Shown piece by piece: positions 1 through 8,472 of a stretch of DNA of 44,585 nt. Source of the DNA: Lachnospiraceae bacterium (lineage in GTDB: Bacteria > Bacillota > Clostridia > Lachnospirales > Lachnospiraceae); contig SVFJ01000020.1 of the NCBI GenBank assembly GCA_015056925.1, forward strand, positions 1-44,585. Direction: 5' to 3'. Position 1 is the first letter of the stretch, and the number at the start of each line of letters is the position of its first letter. The translations under genes and the position numbers were made by a program. The notes under the pieces are model-generated. The model saw only the letters and a list, made by a program, of their open reading frames with translations, was not told the origin of the DNA and did not search any database.

Positions 1-303
1 ATCACCCATTCTGGTATTTTGGATATCAAATACCGCAATCATGCCTACCACTTTATTGGATTCTTTCAATACAATTCCCCAATCAAAATCAGGAGAAGGT
101 TTTCTTTTTACCCAAGGGCGGGGATCAATAAACATAAGTTCAGGATTTTTCTCGCCCTTGCTTGCTTTTCGTCCCCAATATGTATAGATTTCATCTCTCC
201 CAAGCCACTCTTTTAAATCAGGCACATCATTTTCGTTAAGCACACGAATAATTAATCTGTCCGTTTCAAGAATTGGTTTATCTATTTCATAATCTTTTAA
301 CAT
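1..303 (-). CDS. GNAT acetyltransferase, RimJ/RimL-like (partial, N-terminal part)
   Basis: The reading frame starts at an ATG (301-303) and stays open to the window edge, giving the first 101 residues; the rest lies outside. A strong GGAGG ribosome site (309-313) sits six bases before the start. The beginning, with ILETDRLIIRVLNENDVPDLKEW, resembles the first strand and helix of the Acetyltransf_3 type of GNAT enzymes, which transfer acetyl from acetyl-CoA to an amino group. The acetyl-CoA loop is not in view, so substrate and activity cannot be judged. It follows the next GNAT gene by 24 bases and is probably the last visible gene of an operon starting at the NUDIX gene. Confidence 0.75.
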   Translation of the reverse strand, partial: MLKDYEIDKPILETDRLIIRVLNENDVPDLKEWLGRDEIYTYWGRKASKGEKNPELMFIDPRPWVKRKPSPDFDWGIVLKESNKVVGMIAVFDIQNTRMGD

Positions 304-327
304 AATATCCTCCATCAAATTCAAATT

Positions 328-927
328 CTACTTATCATTCGTCCACACTAAGTTATATCGTGTAACACCATTACTTGCCAATGTCTGATTATATAATTCA
401 CATCCGTAATGTTGATATATTTGTGCATATCGCTCCATATCAGTATCAAACAGTAATGGTACCCCCTCTTCTTTCGCATATTTCTTTGCAGCCTCTACCA
501 AATGCCTTGCGTAACCTTTTCCCTGATGTTCCTTATTCACACACACAAATAAGATATCAATATGTGTTTTTGTAGCATACTGCTTATTAGAGCCTGTAAT
601 TTGCTTAATATGTGACATGTACTTTTTTAATGTCTTAAAAGGAATAGCCTTTAATAGTCGAATTAACATCTTTAGTTGCGGATACACAGATGCTTTTTTA
701 CTATGTATAAAACCAACCATACCTTTGTGATCCTCTGTTCCATAAAGTGCTTTTGACTCATACACATAATCCGTGTATATATCCATATATTTCATTACAA
801 GCTCTTTTCTGTCGTTTATATCTCCAAACTCGTGAAAAAGCTCATTCGTAATAAATGCTTCGCCAATCATTTTTTTAATTTCAGCTAACTCACTTTTTGA
901 AATATTATCTATCAATGTTATTTTCAT
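328..927 (-). CDS. GNAT family N-acetyltransferase
   Basis: A 199-residue cytosolic protein. Around residues 130-150 it has the GNAT acetyl-CoA motif: a strand with DILFVCVNKEHQ followed by QGKGYARHLV, the Q/R-x-x-G-x-G/A loop that binds the pyrophosphate of acetyl-CoA. The end (YQHYGCELYNQTL) fits the last helix and strand of the fold. The long helical stretch at about residues 85-110 lies where substrate specificity usually resides, so the acceptor cannot be predicted. It lies between a small membrane protein gene and a second GNAT gene in the same direction, suggesting co-transcription. Enzyme class is fairly sure; substrate unknown. Confidence 0.85.
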   Translation of the reverse strand: MKITLIDNISKSELAEIKKMIGEAFITNELFHEFGDINDRKELVMKYMDIYTDYVYESKALYGTEDHKGMVGFIHSKKASVYPQLKMLIRLLKAIPFKTLKKYMSHIKQITGSNKQYATKTHIDILFVCVNKEHQGKGYARHLVEAAKKYAKEEGVPLLFDTDMERYAQIYQHYGCELYNQTLASNGVTRYNLVWTNDK

Positions 928-1012
928 CCAAACTCACCACCAAATTTAAAAAATCTCCTACTGCTCATCTCTACTCTTTATGGTGCAACGAAAAAGCCCG
1001 TTTCATCCGACT

Positions 1013-1465
1013 TTAAAATGCTGCCTCAAAGTAATACCAATTTGATTCTATTTTACGAACAATACCTCTGTTATCGCCGCTACCTTTCCATTCCCATTCG
1101 TTATCAGATATAGGAATTAATGCATCCTTTCCATTTTGGAAAGCAACAGGCACATCATCAAAAGAATAAAAGAAACCATAATACTTTGCAGAAGGTAACA
1201 ATCCCTCACTCACCATATCATACTGAATAATAGGATGTTCTCCATTCCAATAAATCGCTTTCGTACCTTCTACACTAGATACTTGTTTTGCTGCTTCATA
1301 ATTGCGAATACTTTCTTGCAAGAGTTCTCTATTAGTCTCAAAATAACTCATTGCCTCCTTTTCCGGAAAATTGATTGCTCGTACAATGCTAATAACAATA
1401 AATACTAAAACCAATAAAATTACTACGCCTAATGTGATAAATATATTTTTAGTTTTGTTTCTCAT
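1013..1465 (-). CDS. small membrane-anchored protein of unknown function
   Basis: A 150-residue protein with a short basic N-terminus (MRNKTKN) and one hydrophobic segment at about residues 9-29, typical of a signal anchor, then a soluble domain of about 120 residues probably outside the membrane. No lipobox cysteine or catalytic motif is visible, and I do not recognise the family. The extracellular part is rich in aromatic residues and ends in a run with WYYFEAAF. The start ATG has an AGGG ribosome site. It lies between the NUDIX and GNAT genes with gaps of 38 and 85 bases. Confidence 0.7.
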   Translation of the reverse strand: MRNKTKNIFITLGVVILLVLVFIVISIVRAINFPEKEAMSYFETNRELLQESIRNYEAAKQVSSVEGTKAIYWNGEHPIIQYDMVSEGLLPSAKYYGFFYSFDDVPVAFQNGKDALIPISDNEWEWKGSGDNRGIVRKIESNWYYFEAAF

Positions 1466-1503
1466 ACTTTTTCCCTACTCATTGCTTATTTCTATTCCTT
1501 CGT

Positions 1504-1986
1504 TCATCTATCCATATAACTCAAAAGTGCTTTATACTCTCTTAAATAAGCACCACGTTTCATCTCATTTTCATCCGCATAATCTTGATGTTTAGAAAAG
1601 ATTTCGATTGCTTCGTCTAAAGAAATCCACCTTGGTTCCAGACCTGCGTCCAATTCTCTTTCCGTTAATGCTCTCTTGGTTTCACCAACATAATCACATA
1701 TAAAGAAATAACTTATAAATAACCAATCTTCATAGTATTCGTTAATCGTTAAATACTGTTCTTTCGGCTCAACAACACAGCCAGTCTCCTCTGTCAGTTC
1801 ACGCACACAGCACTCTTGAAGGCTTTCATTATTCTCTAACCCACCACCCGGAATAAACCATTGGTCCGTATTCACTTCGTATGTTAGTAATATTTTATCA
1901 TTCTGAATCAATATTCCACGGCAAGCCTCTCGTACCTTAGTATATTGTTCAAACCGATTTTCTCCATAAATATTTATTGTTTCCAT
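1504..1986 (-). CDS. NUDIX hydrolase
   Basis: A 160-residue cytosolic protein with a complete NUDIX box: GGGLENNE, then RELTEETG, matching G-x5-E-x7-R-E-x2-E-E-x-G. The glutamates of REL-x-EE bind the divalent metal used to hydrolyse nucleoside diphosphates linked to another group. The opening MxxINIYGxxxFEQYTKVREACRGI is typical of a Firmicutes subgroup often linked to nucleotide or sugar-nucleotide cleanup. I chose the ATG at 1984-1986 with a GAGAG site seven bases before it. An ATG at 2031 is also possible, but a TTG at 2055 is not, because it lies upstream of the expected transcript start. Substrate cannot be predicted. Confidence 0.85.
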   Translation of the reverse strand: METINIYGENRFEQYTKVREACRGILIQNDKILLTYEVNTDQWFIPGGGLENNESLQECCVRELTEETGCVVEPKEQYLTINEYYEDWLFISYFFICDYVGETKRALTERELDAGLEPRWISLDEAIEIFSKHQDYADENEMKRGAYLREYKALLSYMDR

Positions 1987-2055
1987 ATATTTTCTCTCAT
2001 CGTTCAAATTTATCCGTTTTTCATCTTTCATGTACGCCACCAAATTTCTATCCAA

Positions 2056-2084
2056 ATTATACCTTTTCTGTATTATGTAAACAA
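2056..2084 (-). promoter_or_regulatory. sigma-A type promoter of the NUDIX-GNAT cluster
   Basis: Read on the minus strand, TTGTTT (2079-2084) and a perfect TATAAT (2056-2061) are separated by exactly 17 bases. Transcription should begin near 2049, directly upstream of the NUDIX gene. Confidence 0.65.
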
Positions 2085-2124
2085 GTATGTCTTTTCCTTT
2101 TTATATTCATTTCTTGCTCAAATC

Positions 2125-2172
2125 AAAAAAGGTCAGCAGATTGAGTTATTATCTCAATCTGCTGACTTTTTT
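2125..2172 (-). terminator. strong bidirectional Rho-independent terminator
   Basis: A perfect 14-bp stem (2132-2145 paired with 2153-2166) with a 7-base loop is flanked by A6 on one side and T6 on the other, so it can stop transcripts from both strands. It follows the lipoprotein gene and closes the Bce-type gene run. It also separates that run from the NUDIX cluster promoter. Confidence 0.9.
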
Positions 2173-2195
2173 CGATTCATACATGCTTCCTATAA

Positions 2196-2918
2196 TCATA
2201 TCTCCTCAACAAGGTCTGCCTCATAATACTCTCCATTTATATTGACGGCGAGTGTATTATAATCCTCTCCCTTTACCTTATACGCATGTGTATAGATCCA
2301 AAGTGTCCTGCTCTTGGCATGACTCGTTTCACCGCTCCAGTCAATCTTGATATACTCCTCATTAGGAAGAACTTCCTTTGTTGTATTATCAAAGACCACA
2401 GATGTCGAAATACTGGTCAGATAACTACCTACACTCTCTTTGTCAACCGTTTCATCTGTGACCTGATAAATTACTCCATCTCCTATCAGCTGTGTTGCAT
2501 TTTCCTCATTCACTGTCAGCTGTTTGGGAAATAATTCCTCCGCATCCTCTGTAGGCAATGCCAACGGCACCTGTTCCTCGCTTAAAAGCTCTGTTTTTAC
2601 TGCCTTATAAAAAGAATCATCTATCGCCACCTGAATCTCATCTATGTTCTCCTCATCCATATATACTGTTGAAAACATCAGTCCATCAATATTTTTGTAA
2701 ATATATCCTGTTAATTCACCAATTTGCTCAGCTTCTACCTCTTCCTCTAATACCGTATACTCACATTCTTTATAATTCACTACAATATCCTCTGTTACAA
2801 AAATCTCGCATTTTGCATCTTCACCATATAACATCTGTCCTGCTCCACATCCTGAGCACCAAACCAAAAACACAGCTATCACACCAACAATTACACAAAT
2901 CTTTCTCATCTTATTCAT
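2196..2918 (-). CDS. predicted lipoprotein downstream of the Bce-type transporter
   Basis: Starting at the ATG after AGGAGG, this is a 240-residue protein with a basic start (MNKMRKI), a hydrophobic stretch and the lipobox-like end WCSGC, so the cysteine near residue 24 is probably lipidated after signal peptidase II cleavage. The remaining about 215 residues are acidic and probably extracellular. I recognise no domain; many charged beta-type strands suggest a binding domain. The start is uncertain: in-frame ATG codons lie 12 bases upstream and 9 bases downstream. It is the last gene after the BceAB-like genes, so a role in peptide sensing or sequestration is reasonable but unproven. Confidence 0.7.
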   Translation of the reverse strand: MNKMRKICVIVGVIAVFLVWCSGCGAGQMLYGEDAKCEIFVTEDIVVNYKECEYTVLEEEVEAEQIGELTGYIYKNIDGLMFSTVYMDEENIDEIQVAIDDSFYKAVKTELLSEEQVPLALPTEDAEELFPKQLTVNEENATQLIGDGVIYQVTDETVDKESVGSYLTSISTSVVFDNTTKEVLPNEEYIKIDWSGETSHAKSRTLWIYTHAYKVKGEDYNTLAVNINGEYYEADLVEEI

Positions 2919-2960
2919 CTTCCTCCTCATTTCTACCCACAATCGTCCTATATAGCAAGA

Positions 2961-2985
2961 GCACTGATAGCCTTTCCATCAGTGC
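2961..2985 (-). other. hairpin between permease and lipoprotein genes
   Basis: GCACTGAT (2961-2968) and ATCAGTGC (2978-2985) form a perfect 8-bp stem with a 9-base loop in the gap after the permease stop. No run of U follows on the minus strand, so it is not a standard terminator. It may limit read-through or protect the transporter mRNA. Confidence 0.5.
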
Positions 2986-2995
2986 CCGTAATGTT

Positions 2996-5059
2996 TTATC
3001 CTCTTGTTACGCTACTTTTAATCATTGCTTTACTACATAAATATGTGATTACAAAGTATCCACCGTAAATTGCTACAATAATTCCTGCTGTAACCACAAT
3101 CGATGCTAGCAAATGCTCTCCGCCGAAAGTACTAAGCATAAAGTTGCAAAACTGAATACCAAATATTGAATGAATGCACGCAAGTACCAATGGGAATGCA
3201 AAGAAGATTCCAATCTGCTTAAACAATGCACTGTTAATCATCTTCTCATCTGCACCAAGCTTACGAAGCATTCTGAATCGTTCAATGTTGTCAGCACTCT
3301 CTGTCAGTTCCTTCAAAGCAAAGATTGCTGCTGAGGAAATCAGGAATACGATACCAAGATATAAACCGATAAAGCTTAACATTGCGCCCATACCAACTGC
3401 TGCCTGTGTCATATCAATTCTTGTATAAACATTGATTGGCAACCATTCACTACCCTGTGTTTCTATCTTTTCGATAATCTCTTTCTCAATCACCAGCTTA
3501 TCTGCCTTATTTTTGGCATCATAATTTCCTATAATAGCATACTCTATAGGTATTTGCCCTTCCAAAACATAATCAGGTACTACCATGACACCAATATTAA
3601 CGTGACTTGCCGCAAGATGGATAAAGCCTTCCTTGCACTCCTGATATTTTGATCTCAGTTCATGTCCATACACATCAAGAGAAATCTGGTCAAATAAAGC
3701 CGCATTACGAATTTTCACTATATTATCGAAATCTGCAACCATAACATACTCATCATTTTCCAATGTAAACTCTTCACTACCATACATTCTTGCAAGCTTA
3801 TTATAATCGCTAAGTGAAATCAAATCCTCTGGTGTATTAAATACCATAAACTGATACTTCTCTTTTGCAACGCCAAGATACCCACCTAACGAATCCTCCA
3901 AGGTTAAATCCTGTGACTGATACATATACACCTCAATATACTCAGTCAAATACGAAGTCAGGTCTACGCCTTCATTCTCAAACAATTCTCGAACTGTCAG
4001 AGCAGATTCTGCAACCTGTTTCTCATTATAAAAAGCAAGATATTCCTCGCCAAGATTCATCTGCTTGGTCAACTCCATATCCACCGGAGCCAAATCATTC
4101 AAGCTAGCATTCAAGGAATCTTTCAATGACAAACAACTTGATAATATACAGATTGTCATAAATAGCATCAGACAGGTAATTGTCATAGAAAATACAGTCG
4201 TATTCACCTTACTGCTAATCTGTCTAAGAGTAAAACTGTTCAGTCCCTTATAATACATATTCTGAAAGCTCATAACCAACTTTAATACCAAACCTGATAC
4301 TGACCAGAATAGTAAAAATGTCGATACTGCCCCCATTACGATTACAACTATAAGCTCAACTCTTGACAGCTGCAAAACAGTTGTTGTTACCTTATAATAT
4401 GCGCAACTCAAAATCGCTACAGCCACTACAAATACCCCAATACATACCCAAGGATTCTTCATTTTCACAGTTTCAGACTTCCTGCTTGCCTGTAACAAAT
4501 CAATCAGCTTGCACTTCCCTATCATAACTGTATTAAATACCATCACAAATACATACATGATTCCAAAGTAAAATGCTGTTTTCTTACAGGCATCTACAGA
4601 AAACACAAACTGAAAGCTTTCCATATCTGCCTCAAACATCTGAGCAACAAATACACTCATCACCTGTGAAATCCCTGTACCAACCATCAAACCTATCACT
4701 AATGAGATGCAGCCTACCAACAAGGTTTCAATAAATAAAATCATGGAAATCTTACGCTTACCCATTCCCATCAAAAGATATAAGGCAAACTCCTGATTTC
4801 TTCTTGTCATAAGAAAACGGCTTGCATAGATAATCAAAAAGCCCAATACGAATGCAACAAACACACTTACTACATTTAAAATAGTTGTCATCATCCTAAT
4901 GATATCTCTAGTGGACGAAGTCACATTCATCATAACCGTCTGCGTTTCAATGGCATTAAACACATAGAATATTGCCACACCCACGATTAATGTAAAAAAG
5001 TAAATCGCATAATCCTTCATGCTTTTTTTGATATTTTTCAAAGATAATTTACAGAGCAT
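2996..5059 (-). CDS. Bce-type ABC transporter permease (FtsX-like)
   Basis: A 687-residue membrane protein. One hydrophobic segment lies near residues 15-37, then three near 50-170, a group near 200-310, a large extracellular domain of roughly 200 residues (about 320-520), and three more segments at the C-terminus (about 545-680). This arrangement, with an FtsX-type fold and a large domain between membrane segments 7 and 8, is characteristic of BceB/VraG permeases, which free cell-wall precursors from antimicrobial peptides such as bacitracin and pass a signal to a BceS kinase. Its start overlaps the ATPase gene end by 11 bases, so translation is coupled. Role is from family and neighbourhood; the peptide recognised is unknown. 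Confidence 0.9.
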   Translation of the reverse strand: MLCKLSLKNIKKSMKDYAIYFFTLIVGVAIFYVFNAIETQTVMMNVTSSTRDIIRMMTTILNVVSVFVAFVLGFLIIYASRFLMTRRNQEFALYLLMGMGKRKISMILFIETLLVGCISLVIGLMVGTGISQVMSVFVAQMFEADMESFQFVFSVDACKKTAFYFGIMYVFVMVFNTVMIGKCKLIDLLQASRKSETVKMKNPWVCIGVFVVAVAILSCAYYKVTTTVLQLSRVELIVVIVMGAVSTFLLFWSVSGLVLKLVMSFQNMYYKGLNSFTLRQISSKVNTTVFSMTITCLMLFMTICILSSCLSLKDSLNASLNDLAPVDMELTKQMNLGEEYLAFYNEKQVAESALTVRELFENEGVDLTSYLTEYIEVYMYQSQDLTLEDSLGGYLGVAKEKYQFMVFNTPEDLISLSDYNKLARMYGSEEFTLENDEYVMVADFDNIVKIRNAALFDQISLDVYGHELRSKYQECKEGFIHLAASHVNIGVMVVPDYVLEGQIPIEYAIIGNYDAKNKADKLVIEKEIIEKIETQGSEWLPINVYTRIDMTQAAVGMGAMLSFIGLYLGIVFLISSAAIFALKELTESADNIERFRMLRKLGADEKMINSALFKQIGIFFAFPLVLACIHSIFGIQFCNFMLSTFGGEHLLASIVVTAGIIVAIYGGYFVITYLCSKAMIKSSVTRG

Positions 5060-5816
5060 CGCTTACGTCCCCTCCTAACAATGTCACTACATCAATAATC
5101 TTATCAAAGAACTGTTTTCTGGTATTCTCTCCTCTGTTCAACTCGTGGAATACTTTACCATCCTTAATAAAAATCACTCTTGATGCATAGCTTGCAGTAA
5201 AAGAATCATGTGTTACCATCAAAATCGTAGCCTCTAACTCCTGATTAAGATAGGTAAATCTCTCAAGTAACATCTTTGCTGACTTTGAGTCCAACGCTCC
5301 TGTCGGCTCATCTGCAAGTATTAGCTTTGGGTTTGTAATAATCGCTCTTGCCGAAGCAACTCTCTGCTTCTGGCCGCCGGACATCTGATAAGGATATTTC
5401 TTCAATACCTCCTCGATACCAAGCTGTGCTGCAACTGTCTTGATTCTCTCATCTATGACCTTTGCCGGTACATTCTGAATCGAAAGCGCAAGTGCAATAT
5501 TCTCATATGCTGTTAATGTATCTAACAAATTAAAATCCTGAAAAATGAAACCAAGCTGTTCTCTTCTAAACTTATTTAAGGCATTCCCTTTCATCTTTGT
5601 AATATCAGTTCCACCTACATAGATATGTCCTGATGTTACTCTGTCAATTGTAGAAACACAATTCAAAAGTGTTGTCTTACCACTTCCTGACGCACCCATG
5701 ATTGCAACGAACTCTCCCTTATTTACATCAAAGGAAATATTGTCAATTGCCTTTGTTAGATTTGACTTATTTCCGTAATACTTTTCAATGTGATCAATTT
5801 TTAAAATCTGTTCCAT
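5049..5816 (-). CDS. Bce-type ABC transporter ATP-binding protein
   Basis: A 255-residue ABC ATPase of the MacB/LolD/BceA type. It has Walker A GASGSGKTTLL (about residues 40-50), Q-loop FIFQDFN, signature MSGGQKQRVA (about 145), Walker B LILADEPTGALD (about 165) and the switch histidine in MVTHDS (about 202). It powers the permease encoded immediately downstream. The start ATG has a well-placed AAGGAG site. The 105-base gap before it carries a BceR-like inverted repeat, so the transporter genes probably have their own inducible promoter, separate from the kinase-regulator genes. Confidence 0.95.
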   Translation of the reverse strand: MEQILKIDHIEKYYGNKSNLTKAIDNISFDVNKGEFVAIMGASGSGKTTLLNCVSTIDRVTSGHIYVGGTDITKMKGNALNKFRREQLGFIFQDFNLLDTLTAYENIALALSIQNVPAKVIDERIKTVAAQLGIEEVLKKYPYQMSGGQKQRVASARAIITNPKLILADEPTGALDSKSAKMLLERFTYLNQELEATILMVTHDSFTASYASRVIFIKDGKVFHELNRGENTRKQFFDKIIDVVTLLGGDVSDAL

Positions 5817-5896
5817 ATTGTTATCTCCTTGTCTTTGTTATATCCATATCTTATCCGAAACAGATTTCTTCGTCGTTCTTTTAATATTACGTTACC

Positions 5897-5910
5897 TTAC
5901 AATTTTGTCA
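5897..5910 (-). promoter_or_regulatory. BceR-like operator upstream of the ABC transporter genes
   Basis: Read on the minus strand the site is TGACA-AAAT-TGTAA, an imperfect inverted repeat of the form TnACA-N4-TGTnA. That matches the known binding pattern of BceR-type regulators. It lies about 80-95 bases before the ATPase start codon, next to the regulator and kinase genes that would control it. Site seen in sequence; regulator assignment inferred. Confidence 0.55.
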
Positions 5911-5921
5911 CATTAAAATCA

Positions 5922-6938
5922 TTAGCGAAACTTATATAGCTCATTTCTAACAAACGTTATCTTTACATCCGTTCCTTCATTTACCGTTGATTCAATCTCT
6001 ATCGCATGCCCGAGACTATCACATAGCTTTTTGGCAATATATAGTCCCATACCAGTAGATTTGGCTCTTTTTCTGCCATTTTCTCCTGTATAAGCCTTCT
6101 GAAACACACGACTTATATCCGAATCTACAATTCCTATTCCATTGTCCTTAATATGTAAAACTGTTTGATCCTTCATCTCCTCTGCCCAAAAAGAAAGCTT
6201 TGCCTGACCCTGCATTTTCCTATATTTGATTGCATTACTAATCAGCTGATTCAATATAAATTCCATCCACTTACTGTCAGTCATGACCGTCGCACCAAGG
6301 CTATTTACCTCAATATCAATCGCATTAGCCAGCAAATCCTCCCTGTTGTGACGCACCGCCTTACCTACAAGCTTATTTAATGGTATCTCTTTGATTAGAT
6401 AATCACTCTGAGTATGTTCACAACGCACATAATACAGCACCTGCTCTGTATATGCATCCAGTCTCCTAAGCTGTGTTGCAAGCTTCTCCTCGTCGCCATC
6501 AATGCCGTTATGACACATCAGGAGCATACTTGCAATCGGAAGCTTTGCTTCATGTACCCACATTTCCAGATATTCCTTAAAATCATTCAAGCTCTGCTGA
6601 TAATCCTTTACATTCTCACACATGGATTTATTTACATCATAAAGAGTCTGATACAACAGCTCTCCTTCATAGAACTGCGGCTGTTCCAGCGTCTCCAATA
6701 CAAGATACTTTTGGTCTAACTGTTCTGTATAGCTGATTAAACAATCATAAAACTGCTTCTTACGCAAATAATCCCATGCCAGATTAAAACAAACTAACAT
6801 TATGTATAACACTGCAAACAACCATAGCAGCTCGTCATTTACCGCAAAAGCAACAAGCAGCAGCACCATTAACACACCAAATATCATATAAGCCGCTATT
6901 TCTATCCATCTGTCTTTTAAATATTTTCCTAGCTTCAT
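5922..6938 (-). CDS. BceS-like intramembrane-sensing histidine kinase
   Basis: A 338-residue kinase with two membrane segments (about residues 12-32 and 36-56) joined by only a few residues, so it has no real extracellular sensor. This is the hallmark of intramembrane-sensing kinases that read the state of their partner transporter. The phosphate-accepting histidine is in MWVHEAKLP (about residue 129), which resembles the WVHEIKxP motif of BceS. N box (NQLISNAIKY), G1 (DNGIGI) and G2 (GMGLYIAKKL) of the ATPase domain are present. It overlaps the regulator gene by 4 bases. It should phosphorylate the BceR-like regulator when the transporter meets its peptide. Confidence 0.92.
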   Translation of the reverse strand: MKLGKYLKDRWIEIAAYMIFGVLMVLLLVAFAVNDELLWLFAVLYIMLVCFNLAWDYLRKKQFYDCLISYTEQLDQKYLVLETLEQPQFYEGELLYQTLYDVNKSMCENVKDYQQSLNDFKEYLEMWVHEAKLPIASMLLMCHNGIDGDEEKLATQLRRLDAYTEQVLYYVRCEHTQSDYLIKEIPLNKLVGKAVRHNREDLLANAIDIEVNSLGATVMTDSKWMEFILNQLISNAIKYRKMQGQAKLSFWAEEMKDQTVLHIKDNGIGIVDSDISRVFQKAYTGENGRKRAKSTGMGLYIAKKLCDSLGHAIEIESTVNEGTDVKITFVRNELYKFR

Positions 6939-7612
6939 ACTAATATGTACCCCTGCTTCTTCCTTGTCTCTATCGCATCCTCATAACCAAAGTCTGCAAG
7001 CTTTGCTCTTAAACGACTGATATTTACAGTCAAAGTATTATCATTTACAAACTCATCATTATCCCACAAATCCGTCATCAAATCGTCTCTGGAAACAATC
7101 GTATTCTGATGGTCTAATAAGTGCATGAAAATAATCATTTCATTCTTAGTAAGAAACAGCTCTTCCTCTCCTCTTGCAAGAATTCCTTTTGCAGAATTCA
7201 CCTTCAAATCCCGATAAGTCTGCATCTGCACTGCTCCCATATTTCCTACCCGCTTCATAATCGCTCCGATTCTAAGCAGTAAAAGCGTAGGATTGTACGG
7301 TTTTGTAATATAATCATCCGCTCCGTAACTCATAGATAAGACCTCATCTAACTCTGAGGTCTTACTGGTAACCATGATAACCGGCACCTGCGAATCCTTG
7401 CGTAATTCATGCAGAAGCATTTCACCATTTAAACCCGGAATATTAATATCCAATAACACCAAATCAGGATTTACCGACAAAATTTCTGTCTTGGAATTCA
7501 TAAAATCCTTTAGCAGGATTGGCTGATACCCTGCATTCTGTAAGAGCTCCTCCAGTTCTCTTCTTACAACCTCATCGTCCTCAACAATCATAATTTTCTT
7601 CATTTGTTCCAT
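6935..7612 (-). CDS. BceR-like response regulator (OmpR family)
   Basis: A 225-residue regulator. The receiver domain (about 5-118) has the acidic pair IVEDDE, phospho-acceptor aspartate in LLDINIPG (about residue 54), the switch Thr/Ser in VTSK and lysine in TKPYNP. The C-terminal winged helix (about 130-225) ends in TRKKQGYIL, the wing of the OmpR/PhoB class. It lies directly upstream of its kinase with a 4-base overlap, and six bases after the YihY gene. An ATG three codons further in is an alternative start. The likely target is the inverted repeat before the ATPase gene. Confidence 0.93.
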   Translation of the reverse strand: MEQMKKIMIVEDDEVVRRELEELLQNAGYQPILLKDFMNSKTEILSVNPDLVLLDINIPGLNGEMLLHELRKDSQVPVIMVTSKTSELDEVLSMSYGADDYITKPYNPTLLLLRIGAIMKRVGNMGAVQMQTYRDLKVNSAKGILARGEEELFLTKNEMIIFMHLLDHQNTIVSRDDLMTDLWDNDEFVNDNTLTVNISRLRAKLADFGYEDAIETRKKQGYILV

Positions 7613-7617
7613 TCACA

Positions 7618-8472
7618 CTACACTCCATCTCTCTCATTTATCATGATAAATCTCTCTAAAAAACGATTCACAAGCGCTCCAAAGAAAAAAATATACATAC
7701 AAAAATATAGCCAAATCATTACTATCACTACCGTTGCCAAGCTCCCGTACATGGAAAATCCCCCTCCATAATCAATATAAACGGAAAATAAAAAGGAATA
7801 CAGCGTCCATAAAACAGCCGTAAATACCGCTCCCGGAAGCTGTTTAAACCACGGCATACGGGTATTGGGTAGTACACAGTACAACGAGCAAAAGGTTAAT
7901 GCCAGCAGGCATGCAACCAGCACATGGCGTAAAGGCTTTAACCAACGCCAGATTCCACCAAGGAACACATAATTGGGAATCAAAGCATCTGCCGCTGCAT
8001 TCCCAAATACAAGCAAGCCGGCAGAAAGTGCAATCGCAAGCAGTAAAAACAATGTATAACCTATTGCTCTGATTCGAAGCTTTAGAAAACCTCTGGACTC
8101 CTGCACCTGATAAACAAAATTTAGTCCTCTCATCAACGCAAGTACCCCCTTGGATGAAGACCAAACTGCTACCAATGCTGTTACTGACAGCAGTGTCACT
8201 GACCTTCTTTGCGACCCTTGCATAACAGAAAGCAAAAACTCGTAAATCCTTTCCGGTATGATTGCCTGTGATACGTTGGATGTTTCCTGCCTTATGAACT
8301 GCGAATAGGGTATCAGTTCAAAGATAATCATCCCCATCGGAATCACAGATAAAAAAATAAAAAATCCCGCACTGGAGGCATGCGCGCTGACACATGCCTC
8401 CTGCAGCAACCTCTGCAATAGCGTAACATATTTTCTTCTATTTTGATATAGTTTACATAATATTTTCATCAT
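7618..8472 (-). CDS. YihY/BrkB family inner membrane protein
   Basis: A 284-residue protein with about six hydrophobic segments spread along its length. ASSAGFFIFLSVIPMGMII near residue 33 and the middle section with SSSKGVLALMRGLNFVY are typical of the YihY/BrkB family (once wrongly called RNase BN). The family's biochemical role is not settled; some members affect envelope integrity or lipid/solute export. Two ATG codons in a row start the gene, overlapping the end of the SpoIID-like gene by about 20 bases. It sits six bases before the BceR-like gene, so it is probably co-transcribed with both. Confidence 0.88.
   Translation of the reverse strand: MMKILCKLYQNRRKYVTLLQRLLQEACVSAHASSAGFFIFLSVIPMGMIIFELIPYSQFIRQETSNVSQAIIPERIYEFLLSVMQGSQRRSVTLLSVTALVAVWSSSKGVLALMRGLNFVYQVQESRGFLKLRIRAIGYTLFLLLAIALSAGLLVFGNAAADALIPNYVFLGGIWRWLKPLRHVLVACLLALTFCSLYCVLPNTRMPWFKQLPGAVFTAVLWTLYSFLFSVYIDYGGGFSMYGSLATVVIVMIWLYFCMYIFFFGALVNRFLERFIMINERDGV

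Noticed and set aside
1987-2055. TTG start at 2055 for the first NUDIX gene
   Set aside because: The TATAAT at 2056-2061 places the transcript start downstream of that codon.
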